Assembly (NCBI GenBank): GCA_036499025.1
Contig: DASYEM010000087.1
Coordinates: 1-42,779, forward strand
Direction: 5' to 3'
DNA length: 42,779 bases
Source: Parvibaculum sp036499025
GTDB lineage: Bacteria > Pseudomonadota > Alphaproteobacteria > Parvibaculales > Parvibaculaceae
Below the pieces are notes generated by a model. It did no database searches and was not told the DNA's origin. It saw only the letters and a program-made list of their open reading frames with translations. Of the stretch, positions 23,441 to 31,351 are shown piece by piece. How positions within the stretch are numbered: the stretch's first letter is position 1; the number at the start of each line of letters is the position of its first letter. The position numbers and the translations under genes were made by a program.

Positions 23441-24399
23441 CGCCGTCCCTCACGCCGCATGTCGCAGCCATCGTCAACCCGCGCTCGGGCGGCGGAAAGA
23501 CGGGCCGCGCCTGGCGCGTGATCGCGGCAGCGCTTGAAAAAGAACTCGGCCCCGTCCGCGCCCATTTCACCAAAGCAGGTTCTACGCCGCGCTTTCTGCC
23601 CGCCGCCGAGCTGACGCGGCAGGCGCTGAAAGAGGGCGCGCAACTCGTGATCGCCGTCGGCGGCGACGGCACGATCAGCGAGGTGGTGAACGGCTTTTTT
23701 GAGAACGGCGTGGCGATCAATCCGCAAGCGCATCTGGCGATCCTGAATACCGGCACGGGCGGCGATTTCCGCAAGACATTCGACGTGCCCGAAGACATTG
23801 AAGCCTGTGCAAAAAAGATTGCCACGGGGACGGTGCGGGTGATCGATCTCGGACGCCTCACTTTCGTCAATGAGGATGGCGGCGAGACAGTGCGCTACTT
23901 CAACAATATCGCGAGCTTCGGGCTTTCGGGCGAAGTGGTGCGCGCCGTCAACCGCGCAAGATTCTCGAAAATCTTCGGCGGGAGCTTTGCCTTCATGTGG
24001 TCGACGCTCGTCACCGCCTTTCGCTACAAGACGAAGCCGGTGCGTCTCGTAACCGATACGGGCTTCGACGAAGTGTTGAACATCGGCACTTGCGCGGTCG
24101 CCAACGGAAAATTCTTCGGCGGCGGCATGAAGATCGCCCCGAACGCGGAACCCGACGATGGATTGTTCGACATCATCGTGATGCGCGACACGACCTTCAG
24201 CGACATGCTGGGCGGCGCGAATAGCTTGCGCGACGGCTCGCATCTGACGCATGAGAAAGTCATACATTTCCAGGCGCGGATCCTCACCGCGACGCCCACG
24301 GACGACACACCCGTCCTGCTCGACGTCGACGGCGAAGCGCCGGGCCGCCTGCCTGCGCGCTTCGAGATCATTCCCGCCGCCATAACGCTCCGCTGTTAA
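23437..24399 (+). CDS. Diacylglycerol kinase-family lipid kinase
   Basis: Soluble lipid kinase of the DAGK catalytic family (YegS/DgkB-like), 320 residues. The nucleotide site NPRSGGGK is at residues 14-21 and GGDGT at 75-79; LNTGTGGDF and the later FGGGMKIAPNAEPDDG (metal/lid region) are also typical. It would phosphorylate diacylglycerol or another lipid with a free hydroxyl. The start is TTG 23437, inside a TTGA overlap with glpD, because the essential NPRSGGGK lies only 13 residues in and no ATG or GTG precedes it. Its position between a DHAP-forming dehydrogenase and an ether-bond-forming synthase suggests a role in glycerolipid or ether-lipid synthesis. Confidence 0.9.
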   Translation: MTPSLTPHVAAIVNPRSGGGKTGRAWRVIAAALEKELGPVRAHFTKAGSTPRFLPAAELTRQALKEGAQLVIAVGGDGTISEVVNGFFENGVAINPQAHLAILNTGTGGDFRKTFDVPEDIEACAKKIATGTVRVIDLGRLTFVNEDGGETVRYFNNIASFGLSGEVVRAVNRARFSKIFGGSFAFMWSTLVTAFRYKTKPVRLVTDTGFDEVLNIGTCAVANGKFFGGGMKIAPNAEPDDGLFDIIVMRDTTFSDMLGGANSLRDGSHLTHEKVIHFQARILTATPTDDTPVLLDVDGEAPGRLPARFEIIPAAITLRC

Positions 24400-24413
24400 G
24401 AAGAGGGCCGCAC

Positions 24414-26087
24414 ATGACCATCACCCGCACATCGCTCCGCTGGAACGGCTGGGGACCGGAAAAGCAACCTGACCTTCTGCCGGACGGCTCACCGCAATGG
24501 GACTGGATGCGCGAAAATCTTGGGATGGCGCGCCTGCCCGCGACCAAGGCGAAACCTCTCGGTGAAATCAAGATCGCGCCCTGCCGCCTGAGCGGAGAGA
24601 CGCTCGGCCGCCTGCGCGGCATCGTCGGCGGCGAACAAGTGAAGATCGACGATTACGAGCGCGCCTTTCACGCACGCGGCAAGAGCTACCACGACCTTCT
24701 CTATGTTCGTGCGGGCAAGCTCGACATGGCGCCCGACGCTGTCGTCTATCCGCGCAATGCCGATGAAGTGCTGACCATCGTCAAACTTGCCGGCGACGAA
24801 GACATCACGCTCATTCCTTTCGGCGGCGGCTCCTCGGTCGTCGGCGGCGTCAATGCGTTGGCAAAATCATTGGGCGGCGCGGTGCTGACGCTCGACACGA
24901 CCCTGATGACCCGTGTCATCCAGATCGACAAGATCGCGATGACGGCGACCATCGAAGCGGGCATATATGGCCCGGCGCTCGAAGCCGCGCTGCAAAAGCA
25001 TGGCGTGACGCTCGCACATTATCCCCAGAGCTTTGAATATTCGACATTGGGCGGCTGGATCGCGGCGCGCGGCGCGGGCCAGCAATCGAACCGCTACGGC
25101 AAGGCGGAGAAATGGCTCGTCTCGGCAAAACTCGCCACGCCCAAAGGCTTCTGGACGACGGAATCGACGCCCGCCTCGGCGGCTGGTCCGAACCTCAACC
25201 AGATCGTCGCGGGCTCGGAGGGCACGCTCGGCGTCATCTGCGAGGCGACTGTGAAGATCCACGAGATCCCGGTGCGGAAAGACTATCGCGGCTATCTCTT
25301 CAAGGATTTCGACAGCGGCGTCGAAGCGGCGCGGCGTATCAATCACGCCGACATTCCGGTCGCCATGGTCCGTCTGTCCGACGCGGCCGAAACTTATTTC
25401 TTTCAGGCTTTCTCATCGACCACTTCGCCGACGAGCCTGAAAGCAAAACTCCAACGCGCCTATCTGCGTTTTCGCGGCTTCGGCAATGCGCCTTGCGTGA
25501 TGTTGATCGGCCATGAAGGCGACGCCGAAACGGTGACCTGGGCGCAATCCCGTACCGAAACGATCTGCGCGGGGCTCGGCGCGATGAAGCTCGGCACCAA
25601 GCCCGGCACGCGCTGGTATCACGGGCGCTTCGGTTCGCCCTATACGCGCGACCCGATGCTCGATCATGGACTTGGCGTCGATACGCTCGAAACCTCGACG
25701 CGCTGGTCGAACATCGCGCAGCTTCGCGAAGCGACCGTCAAAGCCATCGAAGGCGCGATTGCGGCAAACCTGCCCGAGCCCGGCGGCAAGGGCATCGTCA
25801 TGGCGCATGTCAGCCATTCCTATCCCGACGGCGCGAGCCTCTATTTCACTTTCGTCTTTCCGCGTCAGCTCGACCGCGAGATCGAACAATGGGCGGCGAT
25901 CAAACGTGCAGCATCGGACGCCCTGCTCGAAAACAAAGGCACGATCAGCCATCACCACGGCGTCGGCATGGATCATGTGCCCTGGGTCGCGGAAGAAAAA
26001 GGCCCGGTCGGCTTTGAAATTTTAAAAAGCATCAAGCGCGAGATGGACCCGAAGGGCGTGATGAATCCGGGGAAGCTGCTGGGGTGA
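24414..26087 (+). CDS. Alkylglycerone-phosphate synthase (AGPS) family FAD enzyme
   Basis: FAD-binding oxidase-fold protein of 557 residues, strongly AGPS-like along its whole length. It has the N-terminal LRWNGWG, the pyrophosphate-binding loop GGGSSVVGG at 137-145, YSTLGGWIAARGAG, and GSEGTLGVICEATVKI. The active-site motif HHHGVG lies at about 513-518, and the C-terminus reads IKREMDPKGVMNPGKLL. AGPS swaps the acyl chain of acyl-DHAP for a fatty alcohol, forming the glycerol ether bond; in animals it is peroxisomal. Other FAD-PMH oxidases lack the HHHGVG-type context, so AGPS is my first choice. The gene starts 14 bases after the lipid kinase. A palindromic repeat follows. Partner enzymes (DHAP acyltransferase, fatty-alcohol source) are not in the window. 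Confidence 0.88.
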   Translation: MTITRTSLRWNGWGPEKQPDLLPDGSPQWDWMRENLGMARLPATKAKPLGEIKIAPCRLSGETLGRLRGIVGGEQVKIDDYERAFHARGKSYHDLLYVRAGKLDMAPDAVVYPRNADEVLTIVKLAGDEDITLIPFGGGSSVVGGVNALAKSLGGAVLTLDTTLMTRVIQIDKIAMTATIEAGIYGPALEAALQKHGVTLAHYPQSFEYSTLGGWIAARGAGQQSNRYGKAEKWLVSAKLATPKGFWTTESTPASAAGPNLNQIVAGSEGTLGVICEATVKIHEIPVRKDYRGYLFKDFDSGVEAARRINHADIPVAMVRLSDAAETYFFQAFSSTTSPTSLKAKLQRAYLRFRGFGNAPCVMLIGHEGDAETVTWAQSRTETICAGLGAMKLGTKPGTRWYHGRFGSPYTRDPMLDHGLGVDTLETSTRWSNIAQLREATVKAIEGAIAANLPEPGGKGIVMAHVSHSYPDGASLYFTFVFPRQLDREIEQWAAIKRAASDALLENKGTISHHHGVGMDHVPWVAEEKGPVGFEILKSIKREMDPKGVMNPGKLLG

Positions 26088-26118
26088 GTTGACCGGGGTC
26101 TCGCCACAAACTGATGCT

Positions 26119-26201
26119 GTCATCCCGGCCTTGTGCCGGGATCCAGAGGCGGCAAATTCTGAGCTTGTGATTCCTGGACCCCGGGACAAGCCCGGGGTGA
26201 C
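26119..26201. repeat. Dispersed palindromic repeat
   Basis: GTCATCCCGGCCTTGT at 26119-26134 and ACAAGCCCGGGGTGAC at 26186-26201 are near-perfect inverted ends. The inner parts GCCGGGATCCAG and CTGGACCCCGGG belong to a widely dispersed proteobacterial repeat. It separates the convergent AGPS and CoA ligase genes. Confidence 0.8.
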
Positions 26202-26225
26202 ACCGAAGTGGAAGAGCGGCCCTAC

Positions 26226-27812
26226 TTAGCCCTCGACGATCTTCCTCAACTCCGCCTTCGCAATCTTCTCCAGCGTCGAGCGCGGCAATTCCGCGACGAT
26301 GCGGATGTCGCGTGGATGCTTGAAATCCGCAAGGCCCTTCCGGCACGCCGCCATGACCTGCTCTTTAAGATTGGCGGGCGCTGCCGCATCGCCGCCCGGC
26401 ACCAGCAGAAAAACCACCGGCACTTCGTCGAGCATCTTGTCCTTGCGGGCGACGACGGCGCATTCCTGAATGCCGGGCACCGTCATCACGACGCGCTCGA
26501 TCTCGGAAGCCGCTACATTCTCGCCGCCGACTTTCAGCATGTCCTTGTCGCGGTCGGCAAAGCGGATATAGCCGTCCGCCAATAGCTGCACGCGGTCGCC
26601 GGTGATGAAGAAGCCGTTCTCGTCATAGCTCTCTTCGGTCGCCTTCGGATTGTTCAAATATTCCTTGAAAAGCGAAAGCCCCGGCACGCCGCGGATGAGC
26701 AAGCCGCCCGTTTCGCCCACGGCTGTCGGCGTGCCGTCGTCATTGACGATGGCGATCTCGTAGGAGGTCGCGGGCTTGCCGATGGACATGGGCGGCGCGG
26801 GCACATTGACGTCTGAAATGATGCCATGCGTGATCGTTTCCGTCATGCCCCACCAGCCGATGGTGCGGACGCGGAAATGCGCATCGGTCGGCATCGAGGC
26901 AACGCCATTGCCCCAGAGCCGATAGTGATGCGTCTCGGGCACCGGATGCTCCATCAGCGCGCGCAGGCAGAAGGGCACCATGGAAGTCCATGTGCAGCGA
27001 TGCTTCAGCGACACGGGCCAGAAACGCGAAGCGGAAAAGCGCGGCTGCACGACGATAGTGCCGCCGACCCAGAGCGTGGAGAGAACCGAATAGGACTGCG
27101 CATTGGTATGGAAGAGCGGCAGATAGACGAGATGCACGTCTTCTGGCCGCAGGTCCTCATGCATCGCGCAGACCTTGCCGCCCCAAAGCGCATTGGCATG
27201 GGTCCAGACGACGCCCTTGGGCCGCGATGTCGTGCCGGACGTATATTGCACGCCGACATTGGCGTCCGGGTCCGGCGCGCGCAGCGGCGCGTCGGCGGCA
27301 TCGCCGTAAAGCGCGGCGAAACTCTCCGCGTTTTGCGGACGGGCGCCCGGCGCGGCGGGGGCGCCGTTATCTGTCTCGGTGATCGCGAGCCATTTGATCG
27401 CCGTGCAGCTCGACGCAACGAGGTCTGCAAATTTCGGCTGGGTGATCGCGCCGACGACGCCTGCATGGTCCGAGAAATAGGTAAGCTCATCGGCGACGGA
27501 ACGCGCGTTGGTCGTCACCGCCACCGCGCCGAGATGCGCGCAGGCATACCAGGCGATGATGGTTTCCGGGCAATTGTCGAGATGGATCAGCACGCGCTCG
27601 CCGGGTTTGACGCCGCGCGCCTTAAGCCCCGCCGCGACGCGCGCCGTCTCTTCGGCAAATTGCGCATAGGTCCATGTGCGCGACGCGCCCTCGAACGGCT
27701 CCCAGATCAGAAAGGGATGGTTCGGACGCGCCGCCGCATGGCCCGCGAGAAGATGCGGCACATCGAGGCCCGAAAACGGATGAACGGCCGGGTTGCGGAG
27801 TTTCGGCCTCAC
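26226..27812 (-). CDS. AMP-dependent acyl-CoA ligase (CaiC/FadD-like)
   Basis: ANL-superfamily ligase of 528 residues that adenylates a carboxylic acid and forms its CoA thioester. The ATP loop is YTSGTTSRPKGVVWTH, followed by LPLFHTNAQSY, the GWWGMTET adenine-binding region, GFFITGDR, and the hinge YIRFADRDKDMLKVGGENV with the C-terminal lysine in LEKIAKAELR. The overall look is close to crotonobetaine/carnitine-CoA ligases and to short- or medium-chain acyl ligases; the exact acid is unclear. It begins with GTG 27812 in a GTGA overlap with the esterase gene just upstream. Ester hydrolysis then CoA activation is a plausible two-step use of the pair. Confidence 0.9.
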   Translation of the reverse strand: MRPKLRNPAVHPFSGLDVPHLLAGHAAARPNHPFLIWEPFEGASRTWTYAQFAEETARVAAGLKARGVKPGERVLIHLDNCPETIIAWYACAHLGAVAVTTNARSVADELTYFSDHAGVVGAITQPKFADLVASSCTAIKWLAITETDNGAPAAPGARPQNAESFAALYGDAADAPLRAPDPDANVGVQYTSGTTSRPKGVVWTHANALWGGKVCAMHEDLRPEDVHLVYLPLFHTNAQSYSVLSTLWVGGTIVVQPRFSASRFWPVSLKHRCTWTSMVPFCLRALMEHPVPETHHYRLWGNGVASMPTDAHFRVRTIGWWGMTETITHGIISDVNVPAPPMSIGKPATSYEIAIVNDDGTPTAVGETGGLLIRGVPGLSLFKEYLNNPKATEESYDENGFFITGDRVQLLADGYIRFADRDKDMLKVGGENVAASEIERVVMTVPGIQECAVVARKDKMLDEVPVVFLLVPGGDAAAPANLKEQVMAACRKGLADFKHPRDIRIVAELPRSTLEKIAKAELRKIVEG

Positions 27813-28744
27813 GCCAAGGCTTCCTTCAATGCCTTTGCCGCCGCCTTGACGGCGTCGCGCGACACGTCGAAGGCCGCTTGCAGATTGAAGAAGCCGTGGA
27901 TCATGCCTTCGTAATTCACATATTCGGTCGGCACGCCCGCCGCCTTCAACGCCTCGGCATAGGCGCGTCCTTCGTCGCGCAACGGATCGAAACCGGCGGT
28001 GACGACATAGGCGCGCGGCAGACCGGCAAGCGACGCCGCCTTCAAGGGCGCGATGCGCGGATCGCTACGATCAGCGCCATCAAGGTAATGATCGAAGAAC
28101 CAGATCATGCTGTCGCGCTCGAGGAAATAACCGTTGGCGTTTTCGCGATAGGAGCCGGTGTCGATATTCGTATCGGTAACCGGATAGATCAGAAGCTGGA
28201 AGACGATCTTCGGGCCTTTCGCGGTCAGCGCGGCTTGCGAGACCACGGCGGCAAGATTGCCGCCTGCGCTGTCGCCTGCAACCGCGATACGTGTGGCATC
28301 GACACCGATCGAAGATCCGTTCGCCTCAACCCATTTGACGACGGCAAAGCAATCATCCGCCGCCGCCGGAAAGCGGTGCTCGGGCGCGAGGCGGTAATCG
28401 ACCGCGACGACCTTGCAACCCGCTTCGTTGGAAAGCGTGCGGCAGAGCGCGTCATGGGTTTCGAGATCGCCGATGACCCAGCCGCCACCGTGAAAATAAA
28501 CGAGCACGGGAAGTGCATCGCCGCCCGCCGCGACGGGCGTATAGATGCGCACCGGAATGTCGCCCGCAGGCCCCGGAATTTTCCGATCCTCGACCTTGCC
28601 GATGGGAACGCCCTGCAAATCGAGTGTCGAAGCGATGCCGCGATACATTTCGCGCGCTTGCGCCACGGGCAGATCGATCATGCGAGGTGCGGGATTTGCC
28701 GCCATCGCATCGAGCAGCCCTTTAACCTGTGGATCGAGTGCCAT
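27809..28744 (-). CDS. HSL-family (GDSAG) esterase/lipase
   Basis: Alpha/beta hydrolase of the hormone-sensitive lipase family, bacterial family IV, 311 residues, the usual size. The oxyanion-hole motif HGGG is at 85-88, the nucleophile elbow GDSAGG at 157-162 (Ser 159), the acid is in FDPLRDEG and the His in GMIHGFF. No signal peptide, so it acts in the cytoplasm on short to medium esters. ATG 28744 is clear; a shine-dalgarno-like GGGGAGAC lies upstream on the minus strand. It is the first gene of a two-gene operon with the CoA ligase. A terminator for a different gene lies about 80 bases upstream. Confidence 0.93.
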   Translation of the reverse strand: MALDPQVKGLLDAMAANPAPRMIDLPVAQAREMYRGIASTLDLQGVPIGKVEDRKIPGPAGDIPVRIYTPVAAGGDALPVLVYFHGGGWVIGDLETHDALCRTLSNEAGCKVVAVDYRLAPEHRFPAAADDCFAVVKWVEANGSSIGVDATRIAVAGDSAGGNLAAVVSQAALTAKGPKIVFQLLIYPVTDTNIDTGSYRENANGYFLERDSMIWFFDHYLDGADRSDPRIAPLKAASLAGLPRAYVVTAGFDPLRDEGRAYAEALKAAGVPTEYVNYEGMIHGFFNLQAAFDVSRDAVKAAAKALKEALA

Positions 28745-28819
28745 TGTCGCCGTCTCCCCATTTTATATTTGTTGGGAAGAGTTTTACCGGGCGGCAGAGG
28801 CTGCGCAAAGCCGCAAATG

Positions 28820-28847
28820 AAAACGCCCCGCTTGCGCGGGGCGTTCT
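28820..28847 (-). terminator. Rho-independent terminator of the small gene at 28884
   Basis: AACGCCCCGC (28822-28831) and GCGGGGCGTT (28836-28845) form a perfect 10-bp stem with a TTGC loop. On the minus strand the stem is followed by TTCATTTG. It lies 39 bases downstream of the stop codon at 28884. Confidence 0.85.
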
Positions 28848-28883
28848 GACTTCGGGTCACCACACCGAGGCGTGGCGCGAAGC

Positions 28884-29090
28884 TCAATGCAGCATGTTGC
28901 CGGCTTTGCTCCGGCGACCTTCGACCATGTCGAGGACGACGCCGCGCAGCGACCGCCAGGCTTCGGCCCGGAGCTGTTCGCCGATCTGCTCAAGCTCCTC
29001 GACAGCCGTATCCGCATATTGGATCGCCTTGAGCCCATGCGTATCGACCATATAGGCGGCGAGCAGGTTGAGTTCGTTCTCGGTCATCAT
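28884..29090 (-). CDS. Small protein of unknown function (68 residues)
   Basis: A small open frame that I think is a real gene: it starts with two ATG codons, has a plausible GGAGA ribosome-binding site about ten bases upstream, and ends just before a strong dedicated terminator. The protein is helical and acidic (LNLLAAYMVDTHGLKAIQYAD, then VEELEQIGEQLRAEAWRSL), with an Arg/Lys-rich C-terminus. There is no cysteine motif, membrane segment or signal peptide. It may fold as two or three helices and act as a small binding or regulatory protein. I do not recognise a family with confidence. Confidence 0.65.
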   Translation of the reverse strand: MMTENELNLLAAYMVDTHGLKAIQYADTAVEELEQIGEQLRAEAWRSLRGVVLDMVEGRRSKAGNMLH

Positions 29091-29274
29091 CGGGGGCGGG
29101 TCTCCGGCCAGAATGGGTCTGCCCCACTCTTCGCAACCCTCGTGCCAGCCCGGTCTGGTTCCGCACCCTTATGAAATCAATGAGTTAGGCACTGTGCGCT
29201 GAACTGCCCGGAAACAGGGCGGCAAAGCTTGACCGTCTTGAACAGCCCCGGAGGCTAAATTTGCCTGTGGACAG

Positions 29275-30006
29275 CTACCAGGGCTCGTTATGCGTCCGCA
29301 CGTCGATCTCGAAGCTCCAGGCGGGCCGCTTCTGGGCATGGAGATACATGTAAATATCTGCGATGCCTTCGATATCGATGAGACGGCCCTCCGCCCCGCG
29401 CTGGGCTGCATATTCGGGCAGCATGGTCTTCAGCTTCTCGCCGCCGATGCCGCCATCGATGACGACATGGCCGACATGGATACCTTGCGGCCCAAGCTCC
29501 TTGGCCGCGCTTTGGGCGAGAATGCGCAGCGCCCCCTTTGCCGAGCCGAAAGCGGCAAAGCCCGCCCGGCCCCGCATGGAGGCGGACGCGCCGGTGAAAA
29601 TGATCGTGCCCTGACCGCGCGGAGCCATCGCCGCCGCCGCTTCGCGCGCGAAAAGAAAACCGCCGAAACAGGCGATGCGCCAGCAGCGCTCGAAATACTC
29701 GGCCTTCATGCCGGCGAGATTGCCCGGCATGTTGTTGCCCGCATTGAAGACGGCGAGATCGACGGGCCCCGTCGTTTCAGCCTTTCGGAAAAGTTCGACG
29801 ACCTCTTCTTCCTCCGTCGCGTCGCATTGAACCGGCGTCGCCTTGCCGCCCGCGCCGACAATAGCGTCGGCGACCGCCTTCACCTTCTCGAAAGTCCGGC
29901 CCGCGACGAAGACATGGAACCCCTGCGCCGCCGCCTGCCGCGCCACGGCGGCGCCGAGGCCTTCATGCGGGCCGACGCCGATAACAACTGCTGTTTTGGT
30001 GGTCAT
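29275..30006 (-). CDS. SDR-fold protein lacking the catalytic tyrosine
   Basis: Short-chain dehydrogenase-like protein of 243 residues. The fold is clear: IGVGPHEGLGAAVA in place of TGxxxGIG, FNAGNN near 87-92, and the helix after the active site. The YxxxK motif, however, reads F153-G-S-A-K157. The codon is TTC, so the catalytic Tyr is replaced by Phe, while the Ser (GASAS, 139-143) and Lys remain. It may be catalytically altered, use another proton donor, or be a binding or regulatory SDR. Other proteins of this type are common in proteobacteria, so this may be a family trait. The gene stands alone, divergent from the GNAT gene. Confidence 0.85.
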   Translation of the reverse strand: MTTKTAVVIGVGPHEGLGAAVARQAAAQGFHVFVAGRTFEKVKAVADAIVGAGGKATPVQCDATEEEEVVELFRKAETTGPVDLAVFNAGNNMPGNLAGMKAEYFERCWRIACFGGFLFAREAAAAMAPRGQGTIIFTGASASMRGRAGFAAFGSAKGALRILAQSAAKELGPQGIHVGHVVIDGGIGGEKLKTMLPEYAAQRGAEGRLIDIEGIADIYMYLHAQKRPAWSFEIDVRTHNEPW

Positions 30007-30178
30007 GCTTGCTGCTCCATGCTTGCTGATCCATGGCTGTTGATGGAGAGCATATGGGTAGGTTCTATAAAAGAACTAACACTTATTTCAGCCGCGCCGC
30101 TTTTTTGTTGATCGCGTGCAAAACCGGTCCTAGCTTGCGCCCATGATCGAGCGCCGCACCATCGCTGCCGTTTATTTT

Positions 30179-30246
30179 ACGCCGCACACATAGCGCGGCG
30201 TTGCTCGATTTTGTTTGACCAATGCCGCCGCCAGCCGGCGGCATTG
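30179..30246 (+). promoter_or_regulatory. Two hairpins in the leader of the GNAT gene
   Basis: ACGCCGC (30179-30185) pairs with GCGGCGT (30195-30201), followed by a T-rich stretch (GATTTTGTTTG). Then CAATGCCGCCG (30220-30230) pairs with CGGCGGCATTG (30236-30246) around CCAGC. The first could be a terminator or attenuator. They lie 50-120 bases before the GNAT start. No known riboswitch is recognised. Confidence 0.35.
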
Positions 30247-30296
30247 TCATGAAAAGCAGTCTCCGGCCCGCGAACGGCCCATGAGGAGACCGCCGA

Positions 30297-30800
30297 ATGA
30301 ACGCCACCCCGCCCATTATCCGTCAGGCGACGGAAAGCGATTACGAACAGCTTTGCGACCTGTTTGAGGAACTGGACGCACTGCATCGCGCGGCCCGGCC
30401 CGACCTGTTCCGAAAGCAACACGGCGCGCCGCGCGAGCGAAGTTATGTCGCCTCGCTGATCGCAGGGCCGGACAGCGCCGTGCTGGTCGCGGGCGACCCT
30501 GGATCGCGCTCACTTTACGGCTTTGCCACACTGATCGTTCGCGTCACACCAGAAAGCGGAGTGCGGGCGGGACGCCGCATTGTCGAGATCGACAATCTGG
30601 CCGTGCGCCGTGAATGGCGGCGCACGGGACTTGGTCGCCTGCTTATCAGCGAAGCCGACCGATGGGCGGCGCGCAGCAACCTCGGCACGGTCGAACTTGC
30701 GGTGCATGAATTCAACGCCGACGCGATCCGTTTTTACGAAGCGGTCGGCTTTGCAACGTCGCAGCGGCGCATGTCGCGTGACCTCGCCGCTCAGGATTAG
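30297..30800 (+). CDS. GNAT-family N-acetyltransferase
   Basis: Acetyl-CoA-dependent N-acetyltransferase of 167 residues. The acetyl-CoA loop REWRRTGLGRLLISEAD has the R-x-x-G-x-G/A pattern, preceded by the strand IVEIDNLAV and followed by ELAVHEFNADAIRFYEAVGF, the classic motif B. There is no signal or membrane segment. The acceptor is unknown; it could be an amine, a protein N-terminus or a small molecule. ATG 30297 follows GAGGAGA. The leader holds two hairpins. Its stop overlaps the stop of the convergent DUF924 gene by four bases. Confidence 0.9.
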   Translation: MNATPPIIRQATESDYEQLCDLFEELDALHRAARPDLFRKQHGAPRERSYVASLIAGPDSAVLVAGDPGSRSLYGFATLIVRVTPESGVRAGRRIVEIDNLAVRREWRRTGLGRLLISEADRWAARSNLGTVELAVHEFNADAIRFYEAVGFATSQRRMSRDLAAQD

Positions 30801-31351
30801 CCCGCGAAGCCGCCCTCTTTGAGAAAGCTTTCCTCCTCGGACGTCGAGCGGCGTCCGAGGACGGCGTTCCTGTGCGGAAAGCGCCCGAAGCGGCGAATGA
30901 TGTCGGCGTGAAGCTCGGCGAATTTCAACAATTCGGCGTCCTCAAGACGGGCGAAATGCGGAAGCCCTTCCATCTGGACCGCCAGATCTTCCGAATGCTC
31001 GAAAGGCATGTAGAACCAGCACCGCGCCGTCACCGGCACTTCAACGTCGAAGCGATGGGCGATGGCCTCGCGGGCAAGGCCGAGCGCCTTGCCGTCCTGC
31101 GCCCAGGCGCGATGATCGTTGCGATAAAGATTGCGGCTGAACTGATCGAGTAGAATGACGAGGGCCAGCGCGCCTTGCGCATCCCTCGCCCAGTCGTCGA
31201 GCTCGCCCGCGCAAGCTTCGGCATGGAGCGCGCCGAAACGCCTTTTGATCTCGGCGTCGAACGCGTCGTTCTTCGACCACCACTTGTCCCACCCGGCGGC
31301 AAACCAGAAATCGAGAATGTCGCGCGGGCGGACAGAGGTCAAGGGCGTCAA
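30797..31351 (-). CDS. DUF924 family protein
   Basis: Soluble helical protein of 184 residues in the DUF924 family: it starts RPRDILDFWFAAGWDKWWSKNDAFD and carries LALVILLDQFSRNLYRNDHRAWAQD and WFYMPFEHSED, all family markers. The fold in this family is TPR-like; the biochemical role is not known to me. The start is a TTG at 31351 in a TTGA overlap with the stop of the upstream ligase. The family N-terminus (DILDFWF) begins nine residues later, and there is no ATG or GTG candidate between, so TTG is the best choice. It is co-transcribed with the feruloyl-CoA synthase-like gene and may belong to that pathway only by position. Confidence 0.85.
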   Translation of the reverse strand: MTPLTSVRPRDILDFWFAAGWDKWWSKNDAFDAEIKRRFGALHAEACAGELDDWARDAQGALALVILLDQFSRNLYRNDHRAWAQDGKALGLAREAIAHRFDVEVPVTARCWFYMPFEHSEDLAVQMEGLPHFARLEDAELLKFAELHADIIRRFGRFPHRNAVLGRRSTSEEESFLKEGGFAG

